64,000 bases of DNA from Dallia pectoralis (GCA_029465975.1 CM055754.1:9771929-9835928); one strand, 5' to 3'; shown: positions 1-11,805, numbered from the stretch's first letter. Notes: generated by a model from the sequence alone, not told the origin. Made by a program: numbers and translations.

Positions 1-40
1 TTATGTTAATCTCATGTTTGATAAAGATGTGTGCCTCCAG

Positions 41-125
41 GGTGGCGGCTCAGGTCCTTGTTCAAGTGCCTGATGCCAAGGTGTCAAACTGGATGAATGA
101 GCTTCCGGGAAATCCATTCTATTGA
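41..125 (+). CDS. 3' terminal coding exon of an unidentified upstream gene (partial)
   Basis: A possible acceptor (cctccag) ends at 40. The frame starting with GTG at 42 stays open for 27 codons to TGA at 123-125; base 41 would complete a codon split across the upstream intron. The C-terminus ends in NELPGNPFY. An AATAAA signal follows 35 bases after the stop, as expected for a last exon. I do not recognise the protein, and the rest of the gene lies left of the window. The short length means a chance ORF is not excluded. Confidence 0.42.
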
Positions 126-159
126 GTGTTATTAAAAGTCATAGCATGCTTATTTTGAT

Positions 160-165
160 AATAAA
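160..165 (+). promoter_or_regulatory. putative poly(A) signal AATAAA for the upstream gene
   Basis: An exact AATAAA lies 35 bases after the TGA at 123-125 on the same strand. The spacing is short but normal for vertebrate 3' ends. No cleavage site can be proved. Confidence 0.4.
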
Positions 166-170
166 GAACT

Positions 171-1011
171 GTACTTTTTCTTATCCCACTTTTTCTGAAC
201 TTAGGGTGGATTGTTGTGGATTATTCTACATGTCAGCTGTGAAGTTCAGAAAATAGTGTAGATAAACATGTGATAGAAGATGTGTATATTAGTGAGGCCT
301 GGGGAGGAACAGGGATGACATCTGTATGTCTTAAGAGGGGCCCAATGCTAGAAATGGATGTCCTGATTACCTTATCTGTGATGGACTGTCAAAGCAACTG
401 TATGGGTTTCATCATAAATGGATATGTACCAGGCCTTCCCTTTACTTGACTGGGGAGTGAACCTCGGGTTTTATGACAGCTCCATACATCACCCATATTA
501 TACTGTATAGTTTGTTGAGATTATCTGACGGCCCCATCTGTTCTCCTTCAAGTATTGTTTAAGTTTGCATGGAAGTGTGTACGTTATCAAGCATATATAA
601 ACTGCACTGGTCTTCATATTAGTTAGGAAATAACCTGCCACCGCATTGTTACCGTGAGCGCGTGTGTTAAGGTTTTCCTCATCTATCAATTAAACTGTTA
701 GAGTTAACTTGAGAGATACTCTTGTCTGTTCTTATTTCGAGTCTGAGTTCAGTGTGTATTTGCTTAATGTTATTCTAGAGACATAGGTATAGTAACATTA
801 ATTACGTGGTATTAGAAATAATTCCATAACACAGTGAAGTCAGATATTTAATATATTTAAGTTGAAAAAACAATATATGATTATATTATATTCTACTTAA
901 AGCTTTTTATATTTGACACACACACCACTAAAACCCCTGGAAGAGGACTGTTTTGCAGAGCTTCTTTATCGTGCTCCCTTTTTGCAGTTCAAAAGAGGTG
1001 AGTTTGGCAAT
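171..1011. other. intergenic stretch with no recognised gene
   Basis: The sequence is AT-rich and no convincing exon, RNA gene or transposon terminus was seen. A 63-codon minus-strand frame at 498-689 shows no family resemblance. Confidence 0.5.
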
Positions 1012-1299
1012 GTGGTGCAGCCTTAGCTTGAGAAACACAGACACAACCAATGACAACAAGTCTGAATGATGGTTGTCGATGCCAATCTGGGTCTCCTTAA
1101 TGTGTTCCCCAGCAGAAAAACATCCTTCGTTCCAATCTCCTCTCGGACAATGTGTGTGACTGTCGACACCTTAGGAGCTGGGATTGTTGAAGCTTGGCGG
1201 ATCACCCTCTCTGCACCTTATAATAATAATAAAAAAATAATACATATTTATATAGTGATTTACACAGTACTCACAGCAACTGCACACAACGACTGCCCA

Positions 1300-1698
1300 A
1301 CACTGATAATACGGTCTGATGATACAACACTGATAATACGTTCTGATGATAGTCTTATGATACAGTCTGATAATACAACACTGATAATACGGTCTGATAA
1401 TACAGTCTGATAATACGGTCTGATGATACGGTCTGATGATACGGTCTGATGATACGGTCTGATGATACGGTCTGATGATACGGTCTGATGATACGGTCTG
1501 ATGATACGGTCTGATGATACGGTCTGATGATACGGTCTGATGATACGGTCTGATGATACGGTCTGATGATACGGTCTGATGATACGGTCTGATGATACGG
1601 TCTGATGATACGGTCTGATGATACGGTCTGATGATACGGTCTGATGATACGGTCTGATGATACAGTCTGATGATACGGTCTGATGATACAACACTGGT
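1300..1698. repeat. 13-bp minisatellite, homogeneous array
   Basis: The unit gtctgatgatacg is repeated with almost no variation through about 1415-1690. The left edge contains variant units (ataatacgg, atagtctta) near 1305-1410. Because 13 is not a multiple of 3, three units give a 39-base period, so all frames read as a 13-residue protein repeat. This explains the long open frames on the minus strand, which I do not regard as genes. Confidence 0.93.
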
Positions 1699-2059
1699 AA
1701 TACTCTCTTGTAATATTCTTTTCACAAAACACAACCAATAATACGGAAATATTAAATCTTACTTGTGAAAGGTGGTGCAGCCTTAGCTTGAGAAACACAG
1801 ACACAACCAATGACAACAAGTCTGAATGATGGTTGTCGATGCCAATCTGGGTCTCCTTAATGTGTTCCCCAGCAGAAAAACATCCTCCGTTCCAATCTCC
1901 TCTCGGACAATGTGTGTGACTGTCGACACCTTAGGAGCTTGGATTGTTGAAGCTCGGCGGATCACCCTCTCTGCACCTTATAATAATAATAAAAAAATAA
2001 TACATATTTATATAGTGATTTACACAGTGCTCACAGCAACTGCCCACAACGACTGCCCA

Positions 2060-2775
2060 ACACTGATAATACGGTCTGATGATACAGTCTGATGATACAG
2101 TCTGATGATACAGTCTGATGATACAGTCTGATGATACAGTCTGATGATACAGTCTGATGATACAGTATGATCATACAGACTGATCATACAACACTGATAA
2201 TACGGTCTGATACAGTCTGATAATACAACACTGATAATACGTTCTGATGATAGTCTTATGATACAGTCTGATAATACAACACGGATAATACGGTCTGATA
2301 ATACGGTCTGATACGGTCTGATACAGACTGATGATACAGTCTGATGATACAGTCTGATGATACAGTCTAATGATACAGTCTAATGATACAGTATGGTGAT
2401 ACAGTCTGGTGATACAGTCTGGTGATACAGTCTGGTGATACAGTCTGATCATATAATCTGGTAATACGGTCTGATGATACAGTCTGATAATACAACACTT
2501 ATAATACGGTCTGATAATACAGACTAATAATACGGTCTGATACAGACTGATAATACGGTCTGATATACAGTCTGGTAATACAGTCTGATGTTACAACACT
2601 GATCATACAGTCTAATGATACAGTCTGATGATACAGTCTGATGATACAGTCTGGTAATACAGTCTGATAATACAACACTGATCATACAGTCTAATGATAC
2701 AGTCTGATGATACAGTCTGGTAATACGGTCTGATACAGACTGAGTGACAATACAGTCTGATAATACAGTATGTGC
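2060..2775. repeat. 13-bp minisatellite, degenerate array
   Basis: The same 13-bp family as the array at 1.3-1.7 kb, but mostly cagtctgatgata units mixed with ggtgata, aatgata and 8-bp truncated units. The higher divergence suggests that it is older or less homogenised. Confidence 0.9.
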
Positions 2776-3158
2776 ATTGTAAATGGTCAATGTTATACCA
2801 GTAATAATAGGTTATATTTCTACAATAGCATTATGTGTCAGTTGTAATCTAAGTGTTATATGACTTATAAAGTCTCAGTTCATAATCGGGTGAACACCGG
2901 CCGGTGAAGTTAACATAGCCAAGCTAGCTTACTTGGATTTCAGTACAGTAATATCTAGATACTTGCTCCTTCTCTACTCTCTTGTAATATTCTTTTCACA
3001 AAACACAACCAATAATACGGAAATATTAAATCTTACTTGTGAAAGGTAATCCCCCGAGTCCTGCTGGCGATGGTCCGCGGATTTAAGCAGGAATATGCTG
3101 CACAGTGCTGTGGCATCGTATATACTCTGCTGCAACCAACTAGGAGTTCGACCGCATT

Positions 3159-3169
3159 AAGATGGCGGC
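3159..3169 (+). promoter_or_regulatory. YY1-like motif AAGATGGCGGC upstream of slc66a3
   Basis: An exact AAGATGGCGGC lies about 490 bases upstream of the slc66a3 start codon in a locally GC-richer patch (gatggcggccgc). YY1 sites of this form are common near vertebrate transcription starts. Here the link to slc66a3 rests only on position. Confidence 0.3.
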
Positions 3170-3653
3170 CGCATTTATTGAGCCCAGCGGCGGATGTGTT
3201 GTCTATATGTTATGTCTATGCTTCCCCACTAGCAATAATTTGTTTGTGTTGTCATAACAACCGATAGCAACATGCGCGTTCGTCATGCCTAGTTTAATAA
3301 CTCTGGATTCGGCTAATAGTAAATGTTAAAAATGTTAAAAACATTTAGTTTAAAACAAGGACCCTTTAAGTGTTCAGGCTGGTAAGTTGATGTACCCCCC
3401 CAAAAAATGAAGTTTCTTTCGCCATGCAAGTCTATGTGAGAAAGTCTTTCTGTGCCACAGGGTGCAGTACCACCAGTATCCGCTAAGCCCATGGTGGCTT
3501 TTAAAGATGACGTCCTTGCTGGGGGCTTGGGCCGGAGCACCCGTGACATAACAAGCCGGAAGCTGAAACTAATTCGTTACGCTGAATGAGAAATCTGCCT
3601 TGTGATTCATAAACAAAACGTCGATTGCCAGATCACCACCTAGCTGCGCAGTT

Positions 3654-6600
3654 ATGCATTCCGACCAAATCCTACATTTTGCAAACTTTAGTACACTGTT
3701 TGTGTGCATGGTGCTAAAATTCCCGCAAATATTTGTTCTGATTCGCGCGAAATCGACCACAGGAATCAGCATCAACAGTCTTCTGCTCGAGCTCACTGGG
3801 TTAGTTTAAACATACAATATATCTTTATGAAAGAACTCCTATTACCGGCAGATTACCGCAGTCATTTTAATTTAGGTAATCATTTATGTTTTGTTAATTC
3901 TAAACGTATTAAGTAAACCTGTTACATTCACAACTGCACAGCGATCAACAAACTGGGTTGACAAGAGTAAAGCGAAAGTTACTAATATGCCGTTGGTTTG
4001 AAAATGGACATACTAATAGTATTTTGTTCAGCATCAAATTAAGGAAGGCCTGGCAAATGTGACCTCGTCAACTCAGATGCAGTCTGGCTATTGTTTAGTT
4101 AGAAAAAACGATTGTTTTTTATTGTTCTAAAGCAGACAGACATTATTTTAAAGAACATCAACCTCTATATCATACTGGATGCTGATACTGGCCCTCAGTG
4201 CCAGACTGTATTGGCATGTGTTCAGAGGTTTTGAAGATCCGCAGAGTTTACTACAAGAACACTGCATTGGAATTGCGTGACCCATTGAACGCAACTTTTT
4301 GGAGACCCTTAGACACCATTAACGCTTTGTTACCCCAGAATGGCATTACGTTTGGTATGACCCGTGATGCTGTTATTCCAAAAATTGTTAATGTACATGT
4401 GTATAATGTGACGCTAGGTTGTACCTGCATGATGACATGGCTGCATTTCTTTAGTTTTCTGGCGATTTTGCTCTATCATTACAGGGATAGACTGTGATTT
4501 TCTATATTTCAGGTTCATTGTGTTTGTCACGTACCAGATGTACTATGACTACCCAATCCCAACCTACCTGGAGTACCCAATCCTCATTGCTCAAGGTGGG
4601 ACTTCTTTCTGATGTTTTGTTGCAGGAAATTTCTCAGCAGATTCTAGATCAATCCATCATCATAGTATGGATGAAGCCTGTGCCAGAATGTGACGCTAAT
4701 TGAAGCTTGCTTACACCCTGGCTAAAAAGTGTTTGCCAGAAGCAATCTTGACACACTGTTCTAATGGCAAAATCACATGTGAAAATTTAGGGTCACCAAT
4801 GAAACATTCTCAAACATTGAGAGAGTTTGGTTATGGAGATACACTTTGGGTTGTCTTTTTAAAACCTGATATGTTTAATTGCTCATATAAACATGTTACT
4901 AACACAATTAGCATGATACAAATAAGTGATGTTATACCTGGGGTTTACAGCTATAAACCAGGTGGTATTCTGAAAGTTCATTGGCTGATAGCTATGGTAT
5001 ATTGGTCCGTATACCACAGTAATGGTATTTGGTAACAGGTTTTTAAAAGCAGTACAGCATAATTTGAGTGTGATATACTGCAAATACCATTACTAAGCGT
5101 GATGCATTGTGCCTAAGAACAGCTCTTATACATGGTATACAAGACCCCCTTATTGCTTAAAGGAATAGTTCTCTTTGAAATAAAGTTTTGATATGTTTTA
5201 GCTTACCTCAAGGGCATCCAAGATGTAGGTGTCTTTGTTTCCGCAGTAGTTTCAATTTTGATATTTTTAGGTAAAACCGTTCTTGTCTGCCAGTCATATA
5301 ATGCAGGTCTATGGTCATTTTGTCCCCACCTCAAAGAGCATGCACAGAGAAGTCACAATTAAACATGATTTAATTACTCATAAATCTAAGCACACATTGA
5401 TGGCCTAAGACACGAAACGAGCGGTTTGTGTGAAAAAAAACCCAGTATTTATATCGTTTTTACTTCTTGTAACCACATCTGTGTCCAAGTGATTTTCAGG
5501 GCGCAATGCTGATGTTTCCAACCACCCTGTCTCAGTTAAAGCATGTTTACAATTAATCCTGTTGTGACCAACTGTATTTTCTGCTTCCAGATGCCATTCT
5601 TCTGCTTTTGATTCTACATTACAATGGCAGTCGCAAGCAGAGCCTGATCTACGCAATTGTGTATCTTTCCCTGCTAATGAAACAAACACACACAAACATG
5701 ATACCATAATGCTTACATTATGGACAATAGGTTAATACCCTTGACATGGCTTGATTAGATTTTTGGGGGGCTGGCAACTACTCACTGTGGAGAAGTGGAT
5801 CATTGACTTTGCCATGGTAAGTAGATGATAGAAGATGGATGTGACACAGATGTTGTTCTGACAGTTAAATGTTCACAATGCCAACAAGGTCATTGGATCA
5901 TAAATAAGGGTTAGAACATTTTGCGAAGGACAATTGTTAAAATAACACTGCTAAAGATCTGTCAAATATATTATAAATATATAAGTAAAAGATATATAAG
6001 TAAAAGATTACTTGAAAAGCAGTGCCTAAATAAAATTGAAAGATCTTCAGACATGATGTGAATTATTCTAACCTACTGCCTACCTTTTCTTAAAATTACC
6101 CCACTCTCAGAGCCTGTGTACATTTATCAGTGCTGGCAGTAAATTTGCCCAGCTCCAATGCTTGTGGCAGTCCAAGGACTCAGGCCAGGTTAGCGCCCTC
6201 ACCTGGGCTATGGCCACATACACATGTTTTGGTGAGTGATCAATTGTAATGCACACACGATATTATGATGATATAACAAAGTATGAACAATACACCAAAC
6301 ATTTCAGAGTGCAAGTCTAATTTCTGTATTTTAAATTAAACATTTTATTTTACCATAATGTCCCTTAAGTGTGGAATTGCATTTATGACATTTAAGACAC
6401 TGACAAGAATCATGAAAAAGCTTTGGTATAGCTGTAGGCACAATATAATGTGATTGATGTCAACTGTCTGTTTCAGCAAGGATTTACACCACCACTGTGA
6501 CAACTGGAGACATGCAGAGTAAGTTTGATCTGTACATTACATTTACCAAGCATTGGCTGAAGTTACATTACATAGTGGAATGAAAATTTAATAATACTGA

Positions 6601-9115
6601 TAATACCTAAGTGGGTGATTGCAGTTGTCATATCTCATAAATGTAAGACTTCAAAGTGAAATTCTGTTTTGGATTAGAACAGTGGTTCTCAACTTTTCTT
6701 TTCAGTAACTACCGTCAACAAAATTTTGCCCTGGTGGTCACTGTTTTAGAGCATATGTACAGTGCCTTGCAAAAGTATTCGGCCCCCTTGAACTTTTCGA
6801 CCTTTTGCCACATTTCAGGCTTCAAACATGAAGATATACAACTGTATTTTCTGGTGAAGAATCCACAACAAGTGGGACACAATCATGAAGTGGAACGAAA
6901 TTTATTGGATATTTCAAACCTTTTTAACAAATTAAAAACTGGAAAATTGGGCGTGCGAAATTATTCGGCCCCCTTTAATTAATACTTTGTAGCGCCACCT
7001 TTTGCTGCGATTACAGCTGTAAGTCGCTTGGGGTATGTCTATCAGTTTGGCACATCGAGAGACTGAAATCTTTGCCCATTCCTCCTGCAAAACACCTCGA
7101 GCTCAGTGAGGTTGGATGGAGAGCGTTTGTGAACAGCAGTTTTCAGTTCTTTCCACAGATTCTCGATTGAATTCAGGTCTGGACTTTGACTTGGCCATTC
7201 TAACACCTGGATATGTTTATTTGTGAACCATTCCATTGTAGATTTTGCTTTATGTTTTGGATCATTGTCTTGTTGGAAGACAAATCTCCGTCCCAGTCTC
7301 AGGTCTTTTGCAGACTCCATCAGGTTTTCTTCCAGAATGGTCCTGTATTTGGCTCCATCCATCTTCTCATCAATTTTAACCATCTTCCCTGTCCCTGCTG
7401 AAGAAAAGCAGGCCCAAACCATGAGACTGCCACCACCATGTTTGACAGTGGGGATGATGTGTTCAGGGTGATGAGCTGTGTTGCTTTTATGCCAAACATA
7501 ACGTTTTGCATTGTTGCCAAAAAGTTTGATTTTGGTTTTATCTGACCAGAGCACCTTCTTCCACATGTTTGGTGTGTCTCCCAGGTGGCTTGTGGCAAAC
7601 TTTAAACGACACTTTTTATGGATATCTTTAAGAAATGGCTTTCTTCTTGCCACTCTTCCATAAAGGGCAGATTTGTGCTGTATACGACTGATTGTTGTCC
7701 TATGGACAGAGTTTCCCACCTCAGCTGTAGATCTCTGCAGGTCATCCAGAGTGATCATGGGCCTCTTGACTGCATCTCTGATCAGTCTTCTCCTTGTATG
7801 AGCTGAAAGTTTAGAGGGACGGCCGGGTCTTGGTAGATTTGCAGTGGTCTGATACTCCTTTCATTTCAATATTATCGCTTGCACAGTGCTCCTTGGGATG
7901 TTTAAGGCTTGGGAAATCGTTTTGTATCCAAATCCGGCTTTAAACTTCTCCACAACAGTATCTCGGACCTGCCTGGTGTGTTCCTTGTTCTTCATGATGC
8001 TCTCTGTGCTTTAAACGGACCTCTCAGTCTATCACAGAGCAGGTGCATTTATACGGAGACTTGATTACACACAGGTGGATTCTATTTATCATCATTAGTC
8101 ATTTAGGTCAACATTGGATCATTCAGAGATCCTCACTGAACTTCTGGAGAGAGTTTGCTGCACTGAAAGTAAAGGGGCTGAATAATTTCGCACGCCCAAT
8201 TTTTCAGTTTTTAATTTGTTAAAAAGGTTTGAAATATCCAATAAATTTCGTTCCACTTCATGATTGTGTCCCACTTGTTGTGGATTCTTCACCAGAAAAT
8301 ACAGTTGTATATCTTCATGTTTGAAGCCTGAAATGTGGCAAAAGGTCGAAAAGTTCAAGGAGGCCGAATACTTTTGCAAGGCACTGTATGTGTGAATTAT
8401 AAAGTCAAACCTGAAGCAATTCTGCTTAATACCATGGTCAAGGACATGTCAGAAAGATTGTTCTACGTGTTGATTTGGTAATTCAAATTAGCAACCTTAC
8501 CTGTCTACGGTTGTAAGCGCCAGACCTCTCAACGATGTACCTCAAAGCCAGATCTACTCCATTTTTCCTCTCATCCCTTTAATAAGGGACACCAAATGGG
8601 TTCAATAGTTAAGGTTAAACAGAAAATCAGCAGTATCCGGATCTCATAGAGTAGTAGATGCGCTAGACCAGTGGTTTTCAGTGGGGGCCGCCAAGGGACG
8701 CCTCAGCAAGTTTGAAGATTTTTTTTAATGTTATAAACAGTAAATATCTATATTGTGAGTATTGTTATGAAAGAGCTTTATAATAATGTGTAAATGACAC
8801 TTACTGCTAATCTTTCTGATTGGCCGGTATCAAACATCGTATTACTATCTATGGGTTCAATAACACATCCTGCAAAAGGGGGGACTTGGCCAAAACCTGG
8901 TGGTATATGGGGGGCCTTGTCATGGAAAAGTTTGGGAACCCCTGCGCTAGACTACCTGCCAAACTAGGTTACAAACTGTGGTTCTAAGATTATGTCTCTC
9001 CCCGTCTTCAGTTCTGGTGCGATTTATCATCATGACGGTGCTGAATTCATGGGTGCTGGCTACAGTGTTATATTACAAGAAAAGCGCTGGAGATATACAG
9101 AAGAAGCAGGAATAA
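3654..9115 (+). CDS. slc66a3: slc66a3 (PQLC3), PQ-loop repeat membrane protein, complete, 7 exons
   Basis: The exons are 3654-3799, 4513-4595, 5591-5660, 5759-5816, 6111-6231, 6477-6518 and 9012-9115. They total 624 nt (207 aa plus TAA), and all phases join. The human protein is about 202 aa. Matching segments, in order, are LKFPQI (first PQ loop) and SLLLELTG in exon 1, TYLEYPILIAQ in exon 2, ILLLLILHYNG in exon 3, KWIIDFAM in exon 4, SKFAQLQCLW and ALTW in exon 5, and FIIMTVLNSW in the last exon, which ends in a basic tail. PQ-loop proteins of the MtN3/SLC66 type have seven membrane helices; the substrate of SLC66A3 is unknown. ATG 3654 gives an N-terminus as long as in mammals. The donors are GT (gttagt, gtggga, gtatct, gtaagt, gtgagt, gtaagt). 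The last intron carries a dead Tc1-like element and a hAT MITE. Confidence 0.94.
3800..4512 (+). other. slc66a3 intron 1, no further feature
   Basis: The intron is bounded by a gttagt donor and a tatatttcag acceptor. A 99-codon open frame inside it (4198-4497) ends next to the acceptor and resembles no known family, so I treat it as chance. Confidence 0.6.
4596..5590 (+). other. slc66a3 intron 2, no gene recognised
   Basis: The intron contains AT-rich sequence and, near 4990-5095, several short ggtat/ataccg-type repeats suggestive of an old repeat. No coding or RNA feature could be supported. Confidence 0.5.
6760..8386 (-). mobile_element. Tc1/mariner element with long IR/DR-type terminal repeats, TA-flanked
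   Basis: The element begins CAGTGCCTTGCAAAAG at 6760 and ends with the reverse complement at 8386, with TA on both sides (6758-6759, 8387-8388). The inverted repeats are about 215 bp and nearly identical. Each holds an outer motif and an inner copy around attattcggcccc (near 6958-6972; attattcagcccc type near 8174-8186), like the IR/DR layout of Sleeping Beauty-type elements. It sits in slc66a3 intron 6 in antisense orientation to that gene. Confidence 0.95.
6979..7995 (-). pseudogene. Tc1-like transposase, inactivated
   Basis: The reading frame starts at ATG 7995 (MKNKEHTRQVRD) with a helix-turn-helix N-terminus and the GRPSKLS linker typical of Tc1 transposases. It continues through the catalytic D of LWSDKTKIKLFG, the second D of QQDNDPKHKAKS and the E of IENLWKEL, and ends at TAA 979-981 of the 6.9-kb block (6979-6981). 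At least two breaks are visible: a TGA in place of Trp just before KEYQTTA in the N-terminal third, and a frameshift after LEVFCR near the C-terminus. The catalytic half (7042-7758) remains open. The element could not make an intact protein. Confidence 0.93.
8669..8944. mobile_element. hAT-type MITE (276 bp) in slc66a3 intron 6
   Basis: The element starts CAGTGGTTTTCA and ends GGGAACCCCTG. The 8-bp target duplication cgctagac occurs exactly at 8661-8668 and 8945-8952. There is no coding capacity. The terminal sequence and duplication length fit non-autonomous hAT elements. Confidence 0.9.
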
Positions 9116-9523
9116 ATCTTTGGCCAAAACCTACCTCAGGACAATTAACCTGCACACTCTCTACCAACTGTTCGTTGAGAGTGGACTGTGTGCAACAAAT
9201 TCTGGTAACAGCCCTTTTGGTAAACATTTTTCTGACTGCCCATAGTATACAGGTATTTTAAAATGTTTTTGTATTTTTACAAAATCGGAATTCCGATACT
9301 ACGGTCACACTTCAAAGCATTCCATTTGACTTTGTATTTAACACCTGGTCAAGTAAGTGACAACTATTTTTATATGCAAGTGATGTGCAAATACATGAGG
9401 CGTATTGAGATTTGGATGTGTACATTTCTCACGGTTAAATAACTAAACTTTTTTTATATAAAAACTTATTTGACAAACCAAACCACTGAATTATTGTGGC
9501 CTTGATTATTACCAACATTCATA

Positions 9524-9529
9524 AATAAA
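9524..9529 (+). promoter_or_regulatory. putative poly(A) signal of slc66a3
   Basis: AATAAA lies about 409 bases after the slc66a3 stop at 9113-9115. It is the first clear signal I noticed on that strand. Confidence 0.4.
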
Positions 9530-9670
9530 TCTATATTCACACTTAATAAGAATATACTATAATCTATTGTTGTCTGGTTAATGCTGATATCCCATGGATC
9601 TTTTGAACTTACACTGAATTATTTTGTATTGAGACTGCATACACCTCACCTGAACCAGAAGGCACAAACA

Positions 9671-9680
9671 TTTATTTATT
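9671..9680 (-). promoter_or_regulatory. putative poly(A) signals of rock2
   Basis: The plus-strand tttatttatt gives two overlapping AATAAA signals on the minus strand, about 2.1 kb beyond the probable rock2 stop. The assignment is by position only. Confidence 0.3.
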
Positions 9681-11268
9681 GTTGAACAGGTTATCATGAG
9701 CTTTACTGTAGCAATATCAAACATGCTTTCTGGATGAAGTGCCGTTAAATACAAAGTGGATAAGGCAGTATAAATAATACATTGTGCACAGTATGTAGTC
9801 ATGTAAAATATATACCATTTATATGTATAAAACGTGCTTTCATAAGCTTCTTGAGAAAAGGAGAGTACTCAAATCACACCATAACTGTCCACCTCTAACA
9901 TGAGCCAGATACAAACCACATGCCAAAAGGAATTCTCTCAAAAATATCAGAGCAACACATTCAAAACACTTGCGAGTTACTGTTCACCACTTTCAGCTTG
10001 TGAGTCCAGATACTTTTTTTCCATGGATCTTAACAAAAAACGCAACACTGATCTTTCCTTAATGTTCCTGGAAATAGTAAAAAAAATATATATAATACAC
10101 ATTCTTAATAGAGTTGGAATTACCAAAAGAAAGGCAGGCACACTTAATGGGACCTTGGAGGCAAAATGCACACAGAATATTGAAGATTGTGGATTGGCCC
10201 TCATCAAGTAAAGATTGAATAGAAAATAAACCGTATTATTCATTCAATGCTTGTTTCATCTCTGATTTATGCGATTGTACTGTACATTCAAGCAATGAAG
10301 GTAAGCCATACTATTAATGCTGCATGGGGGTGTACCCCTTGCATTCAGCTGGTAAAGTAAACATTTCTCTCCAATAAATGTCATGCTGTGTGGCAAGTGC
10401 ATTTAGGCAATGTTACTGCTATATGGTCAGAGCTAGCATCTGATCTTTAGCTTTATCAACCTACCAGTTTACAGTATTATCCTTCTGTTGAGGGTGTAGT
10501 GTTCTGCACTAAACACGTATGATTGATAGGAATTGTAAAATGTAATAAAATATATATATTTTCTTCTTGGGGCATAGGTTTGCAGGAAAGATGAGCACAT
10601 TTGTGTTTCTCAATGTGGTTTTCTGGTGTTGCAAAGGTAAGCACTTAAACCGTCGGCTTTCATCCGTTCAGTTTGGCGTAACTTCTGCCTTGAATGAATA
10701 TACACAAAGCCCAATGCAAAATATATTTTCCGTGGCCTTGAGACTCAACAAACCCGTTCCTAACGTAACCTGGAGAGTAGCTGCTCTCACGCACCGTCTG
10801 CACATAGATGACAAGTCAGTGTTGGCACATTGTTCTCAGGAGATAATAAAACCTTCAAGGCAAAAGTGGACAACAAAGTCTTCTGGAAGAGTGAAGTGGA
10901 ATCAAATTTGTGCATTGAGGAAATTCGAGGTGTAACATTATAAGTCTTTTGATTGCGTGTTAGGAAGAAACACCCGCCACCTTGAATCAGCACCACATTT
11001 CCAAGTAAGTTTAACTGGAAAGAGAGAAAAAGGGGGAACAGTATTAGTTTTTAACAGTTCTTCCAAATCAACTCACCATTATTGCCTGTCCAACACTATA
11101 GCATGCCTCAATCCACACAGCGTGCAATGGTCTTTCACACAATGTCACACAGCTTTGCACAAATCTTCAGATGTTTTATTAAAAAACTTCAAAAGTCATC
11201 GTAAATAAATGTACAAACCAACATTACAACATGTTCACTTTCTCTTAAATATGTATAAAGAAGCATAG

Positions 11269-11292
11269 ACACACACACACACACACACACAC
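11269..11292. repeat. (AC)n microsatellite
   Basis: About twelve uninterrupted AC dinucleotides in the convergent 3' region. Confidence 0.9.
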
Positions 11293-11805
11293 AGAGGTAA
11301 GTCATGATTTGTGTCAATAGTCACTTTTGGAGTCCTCTCTGAGCATCCTGGGTGTGTCTGATCTACGGCCACTAAGGTGAAAGGGGAAAGGTCACACAGG
11401 ATTCAGGAAGAAGTTGATAAAAGGGTTTAAGTTAAAAGGTTTCAATCATGGGAGTCAAATCTAAATAGGAGCCATTTAAGTTTGCACAAGCCAAAGCTTA
11501 TACAAGGCTATTTGCTGGTTCTCCTGAAATTTAACAAGAAAACATGCAGATTCTTTCAAATGCTGATAGCACAAACCAGGACAGTGCTTTCAAATCCATT
11601 CAAACTCAGTGCATGTCCTTATACATGCCTTACCAGGGAATTACCTAGGCCTGTACAATATCTACATATTAGAAATCAAAAGCATCATCAATATCATCTA
11701 AGGCCCAATGCCAGTCCTGTAGGCCGAAGTCAAGCAATCTGCAAGAGGAAAGTGGTATTGACCATTACCTCAAACCACAGTCACATCCAATTTTACATGG
11801 AAGCA

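Larger units (their letters stand above)
1012..3047. repeat. composite satellite locus: duplicated head module, 13-bp arrays and direct-repeat tails
   Basis: A head module of about 310 bp at 1012-1321 recurs nearly unchanged at 1772-2081, an offset of 760. Each copy runs straight into an array of 13-bp units. A tail module of about 70 bp, beginning near ctctcttgtaatattc, occurs at 1702-1771, where it abuts the second head, and again at 2976-3047. The order is head, array, tail, head, array, spacer, tail. This looks like tandem duplication of a larger unit, with separate array decay in the second copy. Confidence 0.85.
9116..11805. other. convergent 3' ends of slc66a3 and rock2 (putative 3' UTRs)
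   Basis: No coding exon was recognised. On the + strand AATAAA at 9524-9529 could end slc66a3. On the minus strand overlapping AATAAA signals at 9671-9680 could end rock2, giving a 3' UTR of about 2.1 kb. The two signals are about 150 bases apart, so the transcripts may nearly meet. An (AC)n run lies at 11269-11292. The small open frames in this stretch show no family resemblance. Confidence 0.5.

Noticed and set aside
1171..1819. Three overlapping minus-strand ORFs of 144-187 codons with a DRIIRPYHQTVSS repeat
   Set aside because: They are translations of a 13-bp minisatellite in several frames; a 39-base superperiod keeps all frames open by chance.
3569..3796. 75-codon minus-strand ORF
   Set aside because: It is the antisense shadow of slc66a3 exon 1.
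4198..4497. 99-codon + strand ORF
   Set aside because: It lies wholly within slc66a3 intron 1, overlaps the branch/acceptor region and resembles no family.
9900..10243. ORFs of 88-103 codons on both strands in the convergent 3' region
   Set aside because: No domain, AT-rich codon use and overlapping opposite frames; more likely 3' UTR of rock2a.
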